DNA of 64,000 nt from assembly GCA_958296035.1 (NCBI GenBank), contig OY282431.1, positions 3,332,037 through 3,396,036 on the forward strand, written 5' to 3'. A program made the position numbers and the translations under genes. Positions 27,858 through 36,743 of this stretch are shown piece by piece (the first letter of the stretch is position 1; each line of letters opens with the position of its first letter). Under the pieces are notes generated by a model. That model saw nothing but the letters and a program-made list of their open reading frames with translations, did not search any database and was not told the DNA's origin. The stretch is from Paracoccaceae bacterium (lineage in GTDB: Bacteria; Pseudomonadota; Alphaproteobacteria; Rhodobacterales; Rhodobacteraceae).

Positions 27858-29023
27858 GGATGTCCACCAAACAGATTCTTTTGCCACAGCTCGCCAGGAG
27901 TGAATCCCCTTTCAAGCCAACTGCAGTATTCATCGTATTTGATCTTCTGGACAATCGTTGCCCCTTCCTCTTCCTCGAGAACGATGATCTCCTCAAGATC
28001 AAACACGTCAACAAGAAGTGGTGATTGCGTAGCAACGATTGTCTGCAAGTCGTGCGAGAGTTTCTTGATCATCCCACCTATAAGGGCAACCGCGGAGGGA
28101 TGCAGGCCAAGCTCGGGTTCGTCCAGCAGCAGGACCGATGGGAGCAATTCCTTTGGAAGATTCAAAAGTGTAACGAGCGCAAAGAAGCGGAGGGATCCGT
28201 CGGAGGTGAGATGCGCACCAAATGTCTTGTCAGTTCCCTTTGCTTGCCATCTCAACTGGACTTTTCCATAGGTTTCCTCAATCTGAAACCGGTCGAACAC
28301 CGGCAGGATCCGGGAAATATGCCTGCAAATTCTCTCAAAGCGGTCGTGATCTTCGTTTTCGAGCCTGAACAGGACCGCCGCCAGGTTGCCGCCATCTGAT
28401 CGAAGTCCATTGTTGTCTCCAACGTCCCACTTTACCATGAAATTTGATGCGTTCGATGTGTCATGGAACTGATAAACGGCGCAGTTGCGCAGCAGATGCA
28501 CAATGACTCGAGCGGTTTTGGGATTGACGTTCAGTCCGGCCCAAGAATTCGCAGCTTCGACGATCAGTGCCTCGCGGTGTCCGCCACCCAGAGGACTCCA
28601 GTTTGCCAGTGTAGGTTTGTCCCAACTGCTAAAGCGAAACTCTTCCTCGGTGAACATGAACCGGTCGGGATGGACATGGGCAAGGGTAAAACGGTAGTCG
28701 TTCTTTCCGCTGTCATTCTCTAGTACCAATTCAGCTTGCATCGCTGGTGTAGTTCGGCGACCACCGAACAGTTGGTCGTCGGCTCCGCCGTATCGCTCGA
28801 TGAACTGCGCAAGACGTTGGGATCGTAACATCCAGCTCAGCATTTCGAAAAAGCGCATGAAATTGGATTTGCCGGAGCCATTGGCACCGATCAGGACGGT
28901 TGAATTCCCCAGGTTTGAAAGAGTGACATCCTCGAGAGATCTGAAGCCGCGAATTCTTGCTGACTTCAGTCTGGCTGATTTGGATCTGTCTGGCACCGTC
29001 ACCGCTTCTTGAAACTGATTCAT
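27854..29023 (-). CDS. AAA ATPase (AAA_21/OLD-like, SMC-type head)
   Basis: The 389-residue ATPase has a Walker A of GANGSGKS at about 46-53, followed by a middle domain, and VLLLDEPELGLHP (Walker B plus D-loop) near 295 with IVATQSPLLVDVF as the switch region. The layout is that of RecF/OLD-like chromosomal ATPases used in defence and repair. It is the upstream gene of a two-gene operon with DUF4276; the ATPase would sense or hold DNA or a phage protein and control the nuclease-like partner. The reading frame is intact, in contrast to the neighbouring NYN and SIR2 genes. ATG 29023 begins MNQFQEAVTV. Confidence 0.85.
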   Translation of the reverse strand: MNQFQEAVTVPDRSKSARLKSARIRGFRSLEDVTLSNLGNSTVLIGANGSGKSNFMRFFEMLSWMLRSQRLAQFIERYGGADDQLFGGRRTTPAMQAELVLENDSGKNDYRFTLAHVHPDRFMFTEEEFRFSSWDKPTLANWSPLGGGHREALIVEAANSWAGLNVNPKTARVIVHLLRNCAVYQFHDTSNASNFMVKWDVGDNNGLRSDGGNLAAVLFRLENEDHDRFERICRHISRILPVFDRFQIEETYGKVQLRWQAKGTDKTFGAHLTSDGSLRFFALVTLLNLPKELLPSVLLLDEPELGLHPSAVALIGGMIKKLSHDLQTIVATQSPLLVDVFDLEEIIVLEEEEGATIVQKIKYDEYCSWLERGFTPGELWQKNLFGGHP

Positions 29024-29325
29024 CCTTCAAGCCTTACTCCGGCAGTTCGGGGCCCTAGATGATGCGGTGCATGATCTGGTCCCTATTCGTCTATTGCCCC
29101 ACCTATTCTATTGGGAGAACTAGCGAGAATGGGACACCTGGGCAAGCTGCCAGCTGCCAACCGAAGTAGCAACAATCCGGCTCCTGCCCTGTCAATTGGT
29201 GCATAGACAGAGGTTGATATCCCAAGGTGTTCTCTTGCTTTGGTGTCAACAGGGGAATTTTGACCTGGCATTGAGGCATGATGCCGGGCTGGAAACAAGG
29301 GAAGGAGAATACCACTTACCGTCCG
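29024..29325. other. Spacer upstream of the AAA ATPase operon
   Basis: This should contain the promoter of the ATPase/DUF4276 pair, on the minus strand. No specific box or operator stands out. Confidence 0.4.
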
Positions 29326-29587
29326 ATGACCGATCCAGACCCCATTTTGCGGCGCATCGAAGCCTTCGTCAGAAAGAATGGTGGCGGCGTGACCGTCTAC
29401 AAGAGTCGGAGCGGCTATTCGCTCACCCTGACGACCGCGCAGGCCCCGAGCGCACGGCTCAAACGGGAAGGCTCAGGCGACAGAAAACCGTTGGAAAGAT
29501 GTCGGAGACACGGGCTGCCTCGTGCTTCCGCTAGACGAGGCCCTTGATGAAATTGCCAATACCGACATCTTCTGGGCGTGGACCTGA
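29326..29587 (+). pseudogene. Small unknown protein, frameshifted
   Basis: One frame encodes MTDPDPILRRIEAFVRKNGG and VTVYKSRSGYSLTLT; from about 29485 another frame continues coherently, WKDVGDTGCLVLPLDEALDE to NTDIFWAWT, ending at TGA 29585-29587. Together they look like one protein of about 85 residues interrupted by a single frameshift. I do not recognise the family. It lies between the ATPase operon and the SIR2 remnant, so it may belong to the same island. Confidence 0.4.
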
Positions 29588-29778
29588 GGGAAAATTGTAC
29601 CAGGTCGAGCAAAGTCGGCTTGCTTATCGGGCCTGTGGCTCTACCCCAACGGTACGTGATCCCGATACCGCAGTTCGAGGATGTGCTACTCAATATTTCC
29701 GTGCGCGAGAAGGCGCTGCTTATCGCAAGTGGGCTTGAAGCCTTGGAACTGTCCGGAGAACAAGTGGTGCCAAGCTGA
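29578..29778 (+). CDS. Hypothetical small protein
   Basis: A 66-codon frame from GTG 29578 overlaps the end of the previous small gene and contains LIGPVALPQRYVIPIPQFED. No domain is recognised. Its overlap with the preceding stop is operon-like, but the coding status is uncertain. Confidence 0.25.
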   Translation: MDLRENCTRSSKVGLLIGPVALPQRYVIPIPQFEDVLLNISVREKALLIASGLEALELSGEQVVPS

Positions 29779-30139
29779 GGACATCCAACAACGGAATAGA
29801 GCAACTTCGACCCAGCAGATTGGCTGCCAACCAGTGAGAGTATTCACGCAGGCTTTGGAGATTCAAGAGACTTAAACAGACGCTTGATGGGTGATGGTTA
29901 TGCAGGAGGAAGTTTGGATTGAGCTTCTGGCACTGGAGCGGGCAACGCGAGAACTGCTGGCCGAGATCGTGAAATGGGACAGGCAATGATACCGGAAGAT
30001 TTTTCAGAAATATCTCCAAGATGGCGGTCAGATACTTAAGACACGCGATGATCAGGCGCTGGTTTATCTGGTCCGCAATCGCGACAAGGAGGACACCAAT
30101 AAGCGGCTTGAACTCATGGATAGTGTGACGTGCTCTTAG
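29779..30139. other. Decayed coding remnants upstream of the SIR2 gene
   Basis: Two short coding-like pieces occur in one direction, VWIELLALERATRELLAEIV (from about 29899) and YRKIFQKYLQDGGQILKTRD followed by QALVYLVRNRDKEDTNKRL (to about 30137). They are separated by stops and not recognised. They may belong to a lost partner gene of the SIR2 system. Confidence 0.35.
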
Positions 30140-31063
30140 GCGAAAGCCAACGAAACCCTCGGTCCGGAGAAACTACGTCCGAGAATTGAGCCTTGGCTGA
30201 CGGCGCTTGTTCAGTCCGAACATCTTTCGTTAGTAACTGGCTCCGGTCTGACTCACGCGGTTCATGGAATTGCGACTGGGAGACAGCTTCGCGGCATGAG
30301 CACGATCACGTTCGACGTGTTTGACAAGGAGATCGCGGCAGCAGCCAAGAGTGCTGCCGAGCGCGCCAGGCGAAAATGCGGACATTTCGAAGACCAGATA
30401 CGCGTTGCAAATGAGTTGCTCCGCGGCCTGGAGATTATCACTTCCACCAAGGAGAGCCACGATTTCGAGCCCAAGAAGAAGCGCTTGCGAAAAGCATGGA
30501 GGACGCCCTCAACACATTCCCAACCTCGATACTCAAAGGAGAACGACAACTCATCTCGGCTTTTATTGGAAAACGCGAGCAGGCGTTCAATCATCTCGTC
30601 ACCTTCCTCATGAGCTTCGCGAGCCGGGCCGGGCCGCGCGAGCGGCTCCATTTGTTCACTACGAATTACGATCGCTATGTAGAAGCCGGTGCCGACGTAG
30701 CGGGATTGCGGCTGATCGATCGTTTCGTGGGTACGTTGGCGCCGGTGTTCCGTGCGTCACGGCTTGATGTCGACCTTCACTACAACCCGCCCGGAATCCG
30801 AGGCGAACCGCGTTACCTTGAGGGCGTCGCCCGCTTCACGAAGCTGCATGGTTCCGTCGACTGGGTGGATTGCGGTCAAACAATTCGCTGAATCGGATTG
30901 CCGTTCGGTGCCAAGGATACGGCTCCCTATCTGGCAGCACCAGGGTTGAGCGGGGCTGACCCGATGCAACTGATGGTCTACCCAAACGCCGCCAAGGATC
31001 GGGAAACGGCCGAGCATCCGTATGGCGAGTTGTTCAGGGATTTTGCTGCCGCGATCCGACGAT
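30140..31063 (+). pseudogene. SIR2-domain protein (defence type), frameshift plus nonsense mutation
   Basis: The translation begins LGPEKLRPRIEPWLTALVQ, then SLVTGSGLTHAVHG (the nucleotide-binding loop of SIR2), FDVFDKEIAAAAKSAAERAR and VANELLRGLEII. A frameshift near 30478 is followed in a second frame by DALNTFPTSILKGERQLI, RLHLFTTNYDRYVEAGADVA and FTKLHGSVDWVDCG. The SIR2 hallmarks TTNYD and KLHGSVDW are intact. A TGA at 30889-30891 interrupts IR*IGLPFGAKDT, probably from CGA, and the frame continues to LFRDFAAAIR, where similarity ends. This type of SIR2 usually pairs with a HerA-like ATPase as an NAD-depleting defence; no herA is visible. It is a dead gene. Confidence 0.7.
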
Positions 31064-31202
31064 CCCGACTTCTGGGGAGTATGGATTGGCAGGAACGAGG
31101 AGGGAGCACCAGTTTCGCGCAGGATAAAATGGCAAGAGATTGCCTCGGACTGGCGGTCGGGTCCGATCAACGATTTCGATGGTACCCGGGAGACAAGTGA
31201 GT

Positions 31203-31657
31203 GATCGTCAATTGTGAGTCCTTCGCCGGTGGCGACACCCCAAACCGGCATGACTTCCACACTGGTACCTTGCCGGCAGCCTCTGCAGGGGCTTGTTCAG
31301 TTTTCCCCGTCCGGCATGTCCCGGCACGCTCGAGAAAGGGTACAATTTCAGTTGACAGGCATTGGGGTTGCTTCGAGGCCCTGACGGCGACGTTAAGGGC
31401 CGGCCCAGGCTCTTACACCTTTGGCAATTGACAATTTACCGTAGATTCGGCTGGTTTCCTGACGTGACTCTGCTTGCAGGTTTGCGCGGCCCCGCAGTAA
31501 ATGTCACCCGAAATCAAGGGCTGTGCCAGTTGCCTTCCCTTGTCGGTGCTGTCCGGTCCGGAGCCGTCATCCCCTGACAATCCCCGTCCGCACGATTCGC
31601 AGATAGCACACAGGTATTGTGCCCGGTCTTCGACAAAAAATGCAGCAAGAGGCATCT
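31203..31657. other. Spacer before the FedA-like gene
   Basis: No gene is recognised. A coding-like tail just before it (31064-31202, WGVWIGRNEEGAPVSRRIKW) could be the end of another lost protein. The 3' part should carry the promoter of the next gene. Confidence 0.4.
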
Positions 31658-33097
31658 ATGGTTACTGCAAGGCGAGCGAGTGGATACCAGACGACAGCGT
31701 ACATTTGCCTAATGTCTTGGTTCGCTGTGCTGGCCATGCATAGTCCTGCCTGGGCACATGCCAGCGAGCAGACCTTTGTCTTGTTGTTACCGACCAGTGT
31801 CTACAACAGTGTCGGCCTGGGGATCGTCGTACTGACGGTTTTCATGCTGGTTGTCTTGCCCAGGCAGATTTCGGGTACACTGTTTGTGAGTTGTGGATTG
31901 TCGCCGTGGCAACTTGACGAACGTCTTCGAACTGCCGTGAGTTGCGGCTCGCTGATCTTACTTCTTTACCTTCTCTTTGTGGGCATTACCGGGAAACGGG
32001 ACCCGCTGACCAACATGCTTCCGGTATTTATCTGGACGGTTTGGTGGATCGTCATCTTTGCGTTGCATGGGCTCGCCGGAAATTTCTGGAGTTGGATCAA
32101 TCCCTGGACGGGTCCGTATTTGGTTATCAGCAAGACATTCGGTCTCAGGCCACTGCTGCCATTGTCCGACCGTGTTTCAAGCTGGCCCGCCCTGCCGGCA
32201 TACATTGCCTTTGCGATTTTCATTCTAGCCGACATTGCTCCAGATGATCCTGATCGCCTGGCAGGCTTTGTTGCGGGCTATTGTCTATACACATTTGTTG
32301 CCATGATTCTGTTCGGCGGTGAAAGGTGGCTGGCCAGTGGCGAATGTTTTACACTGCTGTTCAGATATGTTTCTCTGCTGGCACCTCTTCAGATCCGGGC
32401 AGGCAGCCGAAGATTGGGATTGCCCGGATGGGCCCTGAGCAAACATCCACCCCTTACTGTCAGCCAGGCGGCATTTGTGCTTTGTGCTCTCGCCTCCAGC
32501 AGTTTCGACGGCCTTAACGAAACTTTCTGGTGGCTCACAACAATTGGCGTGAATCCTCTTGAGTTTCCCGGCCGTTCGGCCATTTTCGCACAGACCGTAC
32601 TGGGCATTTTCGCGGCAGTGCTGCTGTTGACCGTAGTGTTTACGCTGTGTGTGATGTTGACTGTCAGGTTTGCTGGTAATGTATCCGACTCACCGACTGT
32701 CCAATTGACATTCAATCACTTGGCATTGTCTCTACTGCCGATCGCCTTTGGCTACCATTTGGCGCATTTTTTCCCAACCTTCCTGGTTAACATCCAGTAT
32801 TTTGCGGTGGCTCTGTCCGACCCGCTTGCGACAGGCGCGGATTATTTCGGGTTGGGCTCACACTTTGTAACCACAGGTTTCTTCAATACACTCGGCAGTG
32901 TGCGTCTTATCTGGTTGGCACAGTGTGCGTTCATTGTTTTCGGACACGTGCTGGCTGTGCTCGTATGTCATGATATCTTGCAGCAACTGTTTGCCAGCAC
33001 CCGTAGAGCCCTGCTGGCCCATGTGCCGCTCGCAATTCTCATGATACTCTATACTTCCTTCAGCCTCTGGCTGCTGGCTGCTCCACGAGGTGTTTGA
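31658..33097 (+). CDS. Multi-pass membrane protein of the FedA (fenitrothion hydrolase) type
   Basis: A 479-residue integral membrane protein with about ten to twelve hydrophobic helices. Residues 1-33 look like a signal segment ending in AWAHASEQ. The histidine after AWA, the NPW in WSWINPWTGPYLV and the SSSFDGLNETFWW block occur in proteins annotated as fenitrothion hydrolase FedA in other bacteria. The name comes from one organophosphate-degrading member and is not good evidence for that activity here. ATG 31658 has AGAGG just upstream and begins MVTARRASGYQ; the frame extends 13 codons further. The natural role is unknown; conserved His and Asp residues suggest a metal site. Confidence 0.55.
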   Translation: MVTARRASGYQTTAYICLMSWFAVLAMHSPAWAHASEQTFVLLLPTSVYNSVGLGIVVLTVFMLVVLPRQISGTLFVSCGLSPWQLDERLRTAVSCGSLILLLYLLFVGITGKRDPLTNMLPVFIWTVWWIVIFALHGLAGNFWSWINPWTGPYLVISKTFGLRPLLPLSDRVSSWPALPAYIAFAIFILADIAPDDPDRLAGFVAGYCLYTFVAMILFGGERWLASGECFTLLFRYVSLLAPLQIRAGSRRLGLPGWALSKHPPLTVSQAAFVLCALASSSFDGLNETFWWLTTIGVNPLEFPGRSAIFAQTVLGIFAAVLLLTVVFTLCVMLTVRFAGNVSDSPTVQLTFNHLALSLLPIAFGYHLAHFFPTFLVNIQYFAVALSDPLATGADYFGLGSHFVTTGFFNTLGSVRLIWLAQCAFIVFGHVLAVLVCHDILQQLFASTRRALLAHVPLAILMILYTSFSLWLLAAPRGV

Positions 33098-33589
33098 CGG
33101 TCCACACATTGATAATTATCTCCTTGCCGCCTTGAAACGCCGCAAGGGATGCGCTGTTCTCCAGTGAGAGCGGCTTCGATCGCGGTTAACCGGTCCTGTT
33201 GAATTGGCCTGTTTGTGTAATCGCTGTCTGCAGCCGACGGTTTTCGAGCCTGCCACTTCAGGGGCATGCTTTACGAATCCGATGTCAGCTTGTGCCTGTT
33301 CGTACCGCTATGGATAATTGATGCAATTTCAGGACTCCTTGGCTCGGCCGGGATTGCGACCCAATGTGAATTCTTGCGAAGAAGTCAGCTTCGCTGATTC
33401 CGCAGGGGTCGCTTTTGCGCCATGGCATTATTCCTGTTGAAGCTTGCGGGGCACAGGGCACAACAAATCTGGAACTCGATGCAAGTGGCCTCGGCAACCG
33501 TAGCGACAACTGCCAATTCGAGACGAGACCATGGCGGATTACTGTTTCGCAAGATGGGTGGTTTCAGTCGACGCAAACCGGTCTTGCAG
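33098..33589. other. Spacer before the phosphopantetheinyl transferase gene
   Basis: The plus-strand frame of the next gene is open back to about 33422, but its translation there is unlike the family. I see no other gene. Confidence 0.4.
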
Positions 33590-34315
33590 ATGAAGCAGGA
33601 AACTCCGACATGGTGGAGAGCATGGTACGAGGACGAGAGTGCCAAGGTCTATCACGTCAACCTGACTCCGGACACTGAATTCATGGAGTGCGCCACGCTC
33701 TTGCTGGACAACCCGGAACTGCAGCGTCTAGATCGCCTTAAGGTGGAACGCGCCATGCGCGTCTTGGCCCTGTGCAGGGCTGCGCTTCGATTACTCCTGA
33801 GCGTTAGGTCAGGCTGCCGCAACAGGCAAATCTCGTTTGACTCCTCAGTGCGCGGCAAACCCATTGCCCTGGTGGACGGTCGACCGGCAGATATGCATTT
33901 CAATGTCAGTCACAGTGGAAGTCACGGCTTTATCGCAATTGGTACCCATGCGTGCGTAGGCGTAGATGTCGAAGTACGCGCTTCCGGGCGTGACCTCGAG
34001 GGAATCGGCAGATTGGTCTTTGGCCCGAACGAGCTGCGCCTGTTGGGCGGTTTGACAGGTCAGGATCAGATCAATCTGTTCTATCGCCTCTGGAGCATGA
34101 AGGAAGCATTGATCAAGGCGCCTGGTACGGGCTTTTCGATTGGTCCGGACAGCTGCGAAATCCCTGAGCTCATGTTGCGCGGTGCCAGTGCCGGCAAAAT
34201 TCGCTTCCAGCACCTTCCGTTGAAGACATGGCGACTTCTTGATCTGGGAGAGAAGCGTTTCGCTGCCGCGCTTGCATATCGGCTGCTACATTCACCCGGG
34301 CCAGCCGAATCCTGA
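33590..34315 (+). CDS. 4'-phosphopantetheinyl transferase, Sfp type
   Basis: The enzyme moves the phosphopantetheine arm of CoA to carrier proteins. Diagnostic motifs are present: GVDVEVRASGRD near residue 123 with the magnesium-binding Asp and Glu, and LWSMKEALIKAPGTGFS near 167. The preceding block FNVSHSGSHGFIAIG is also typical. I place the start at ATG 33590 (MKQETPTWWRAWYED); ATG 33554 is another in-frame choice, and neither has a strong ribosome site. The length of 241 residues fits the Sfp/EntD group. No polyketide or peptide synthetase is nearby, so its carrier protein lies elsewhere. Confidence 0.88.
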   Translation: MKQETPTWWRAWYEDESAKVYHVNLTPDTEFMECATLLLDNPELQRLDRLKVERAMRVLALCRAALRLLLSVRSGCRNRQISFDSSVRGKPIALVDGRPADMHFNVSHSGSHGFIAIGTHACVGVDVEVRASGRDLEGIGRLVFGPNELRLLGGLTGQDQINLFYRLWSMKEALIKAPGTGFSIGPDSCEIPELMLRGASAGKIRFQHLPLKTWRLLDLGEKRFAAALAYRLLHSPGPAES

Positions 34316-34477
34316 CTGACCTGGTAAACTGACAAGGCCTGGCAGCTAGCAAGGTCTTGCAAACGGTAGTCAACAACGAGCGTTTCGCTTGCACGAGTGA
34401 ATAATACAACTAATAGAGCAGTTGAATTGTCGGTCACGCCTGGCCGACGGCGCGTTTGTGACCTGGAGGTCTTTAAC

Positions 34478-35779
34478 ATGAAAAAAGATTCAACAAAGCT
34501 TTTGTCCGGCGTAAGCCGCCGCTTGGCACTGAAATCCATTGGCGCACTTGGAGGCGCAGCAGCATTCAGCTCGATTCCCGGATTTACCGGCATGGTACAT
34601 GGTCAGACCGATGAACCCTTTCGTCTGGGATTCCAGGTTCACCGAACTGGTATCGGGGCAGCATACGGGCGCTGGTACGAACGGACCACCAATGCAGCCG
34701 TAGCACGCATAAACAGCCAGGGTGGCATTGATGGCCGTCCGATAGAGATCATCGCCGAGGATGACGGAACCGATCCAAAACGTGGTGCCGAGGTCGTCGA
34801 GAAGTTCGCGACTCAGCACAACTGCGACGCGGCTTTCGGTACGCTGTTCAGCCATGTCGTCATTGGTTCAGCACCGCGCGCTGGCGAACTCAAACTTCCC
34901 TACCTGGTTGTCTCCGAAGGACACCATGTCGCCAGTGGCATCCTGAACCGTTACACGCTTCAACCCTGTATCACCGATGTCAAGAGCCAGGTTCAGGCCA
35001 TGGCACCCTATGTGCATGACAATCTGGGCAAGAAAGTCACGATGATCTACCCGGACTTTGCTTTCGGTCATGATCACCGGGATTACTTCTCGGAAGCATT
35101 TGCGCGCCGTGGTGGAACGATTCTCGAACAGATCGCCATTCCGCCAGCTGAAACCGCCTTTACGCGCTATTTTCCAAAGATACCTCGTGACACGGAAGTG
35201 CTCTACCATGTCATGGTTGGGCCAGCCGTGCTGACCTTTGTCAAGGAATTGGGCGAGTTCTTCGGGGGAAGTGGACCGGCACTGTTCGGCTTTATTGACA
35301 GCCTGGAGGCTGTGGACATCAATAGCCCGGGCCTGGAATTCCTGGACGGCAGTTATTTCTGGGAAGGCATGCCCAGGTATCAGCAGCAGGGCATGCTCGC
35401 ATATGATGCCGAATACAGGGACGCTGTCGGCGTCGATGCCAACGGTGCCTCGGTCTCCGATGCCCGGGATGTCTCCACTTATGCCCATATGTTCGGCTGC
35501 TGGGAAACCTTGCATTTCATTCGCGATATAGTGTCCAGGGCCCAGGGTTCCAGCAACATGAAACAAGCCATGATCGAGGCGGCGGAATCTGTCACCGATA
35601 TCACCGAGTCGATAGAGCATCCCCAAGGCAACAAATTGTTCAATGGCAAGACGCACCAGGTGTTTGGACATCAGTACATTACCCGCGTCAATGGGGGCCG
35701 GCTCGACGCCGTGCACACAACCTCAATCGAGGACACCTTCTATCCCGACGAAGTGGATTACACACAGCAGGAGTTCTAG
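34478..35779 (+). CDS. Branched-chain-type ABC substrate-binding protein (Tat-exported)
   Basis: A 433-residue periplasmic binding protein of the Leu/Ile/Val or urea/amide (type I) fold. Its leader has a twin-arginine motif, SRRLALKSIG, followed by a hydrophobic stretch, so it is likely exported folded by Tat. The mature part starts EPFRLGFQVHRTGIGAAYG, then INSQGGIDGRPIEIIAEDD, as in LivK/UrtA/AmiC relatives. ATG 34478 follows GGAGG at a good distance. It heads a five-gene importer with LivH, LivM, LivG and LivF homologues. Amides, short-chain amino acids and urea are possible substrates; no urease or amidase is adjacent to decide. Confidence 0.88.
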   Translation: MKKDSTKLLSGVSRRLALKSIGALGGAAAFSSIPGFTGMVHGQTDEPFRLGFQVHRTGIGAAYGRWYERTTNAAVARINSQGGIDGRPIEIIAEDDGTDPKRGAEVVEKFATQHNCDAAFGTLFSHVVIGSAPRAGELKLPYLVVSEGHHVASGILNRYTLQPCITDVKSQVQAMAPYVHDNLGKKVTMIYPDFAFGHDHRDYFSEAFARRGGTILEQIAIPPAETAFTRYFPKIPRDTEVLYHVMVGPAVLTFVKELGEFFGGSGPALFGFIDSLEAVDINSPGLEFLDGSYFWEGMPRYQQQGMLAYDAEYRDAVGVDANGASVSDARDVSTYAHMFGCWETLHFIRDIVSRAQGSSNMKQAMIEAAESVTDITESIEHPQGNKLFNGKTHQVFGHQYITRVNGGRLDAVHTTSIEDTFYPDEVDYTQQEF

Positions 35780-35787
35780 CCGGATTG

Positions 35788-35804
35788 CGGCGTAACGCCG
35801 TTTT
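35788..35804 (+). promoter_or_regulatory. Short hairpin with T-run between binding protein and permease
   Basis: CGGCG (35788-35792) pairs with CGCCG (35796-35800) across a TAA loop, followed by TTTT. Lying 9 bases after the binding-protein stop, it probably acts as a partial terminator or mRNA stabiliser that keeps binding-protein output above that of the permeases. Confidence 0.5.
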
Positions 35805-35816
35805 GCTTCCGATTTA

Positions 35817-36743
35817 ATGGAATTTGGCCCGCATTTCCTGCTCGCGACCCTTGAAGGAGCGCTGACCGCCGCGGTTCTGGCACTCACGGCGGTCGGGCTC
35901 AGCGTGGTGTTCGGCATCATGCGCGTCGTCAACGTCGCGCATGGTGAGTTCTTCATGCTGGGAGCCGTGATCGCCTGGTTTGTGTCTACCACGGTTGGCA
36001 TTCATCCGGCAGTGGGATTCCTGTTGGCACTCGTCGTCGCACCCGTCATGGTAGGGTTTCTAGCGATTGTTGCCGACCAGTTGGTGCTGCGACGCCTGGA
36101 TTACGATCCCGAGCGCACGATCGTGGCCACGATTGGACTCCTGTACTGCATTCAGCAGGTCACGCTGATGACTTTCGGTCCGGACGCGCGGCCGGTGATA
36201 CCACCATTCAACCAACGAATTGCGTTGCCCTGGTTCGAATTGGGCGAACAGGGTTTCCAGGTAACCTGGCCATGGGGGTTTGGGGTTACGACCTACAAGC
36301 TCGCTGTCATAATGTTCGCAGTCATCATTCTGGTCGGATTGTGGCGTTTCCTGGCCCGGTCGAAATTTGGTCTGATAATGCGGGCAACTCAGCTCGACCG
36401 GGAGATGGCTCTGGCTTTCGGCATTCCGATTGAGCGGGTTTATGCAATCGTGTTCGGCCTGGGGGCCGGTCTTGCCGCACTGGGGGCTGTGCTGATCGTG
36501 CCTATCCGGCAGGCCCACTATCTGATGGGCGGCGAGCCACTGCTTCTGTCCTTCATTGTCGTCATCATCGGCGGCCTCGGGAGTATTCCCGGAACCATAA
36601 TGGCAGCCATTCTGATTGGTCTGAGCGACGGAATTATCTCGGTGTTCTTCTCTCCGACGCTTGCGAAGATTATCGCAACGCTGCTGGTTGCCTTCGTGCT
36701 TGTCTATCGTCCTCAGGGATTGTTCGGTCGGCGTCTCCCATGA
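35817..36743 (+). CDS. Branched-chain amino acid-type ABC permease, LivH-like
   Basis: A 308-residue membrane protein with about eight helices and the LivH pattern LTAVGLSVVFGIMRVVNVAH near the start, FGLIMRATQLDREMALAFGI as the cytoplasmic coupling loop, and PLLLSFIVVIIGGLGSIPGT near the C-terminus. It forms the channel with the next permease. Its stop overlaps the next start (ATGA), consistent with coupled translation. Confidence 0.92.
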   Translation: MEFGPHFLLATLEGALTAAVLALTAVGLSVVFGIMRVVNVAHGEFFMLGAVIAWFVSTTVGIHPAVGFLLALVVAPVMVGFLAIVADQLVLRRLDYDPERTIVATIGLLYCIQQVTLMTFGPDARPVIPPFNQRIALPWFELGEQGFQVTWPWGFGVTTYKLAVIMFAVIILVGLWRFLARSKFGLIMRATQLDREMALAFGIPIERVYAIVFGLGAGLAALGAVLIVPIRQAHYLMGGEPLLLSFIVVIIGGLGSIPGTIMAAILIGLSDGIISVFFSPTLAKIIATLLVAFVLVYRPQGLFGRRLP

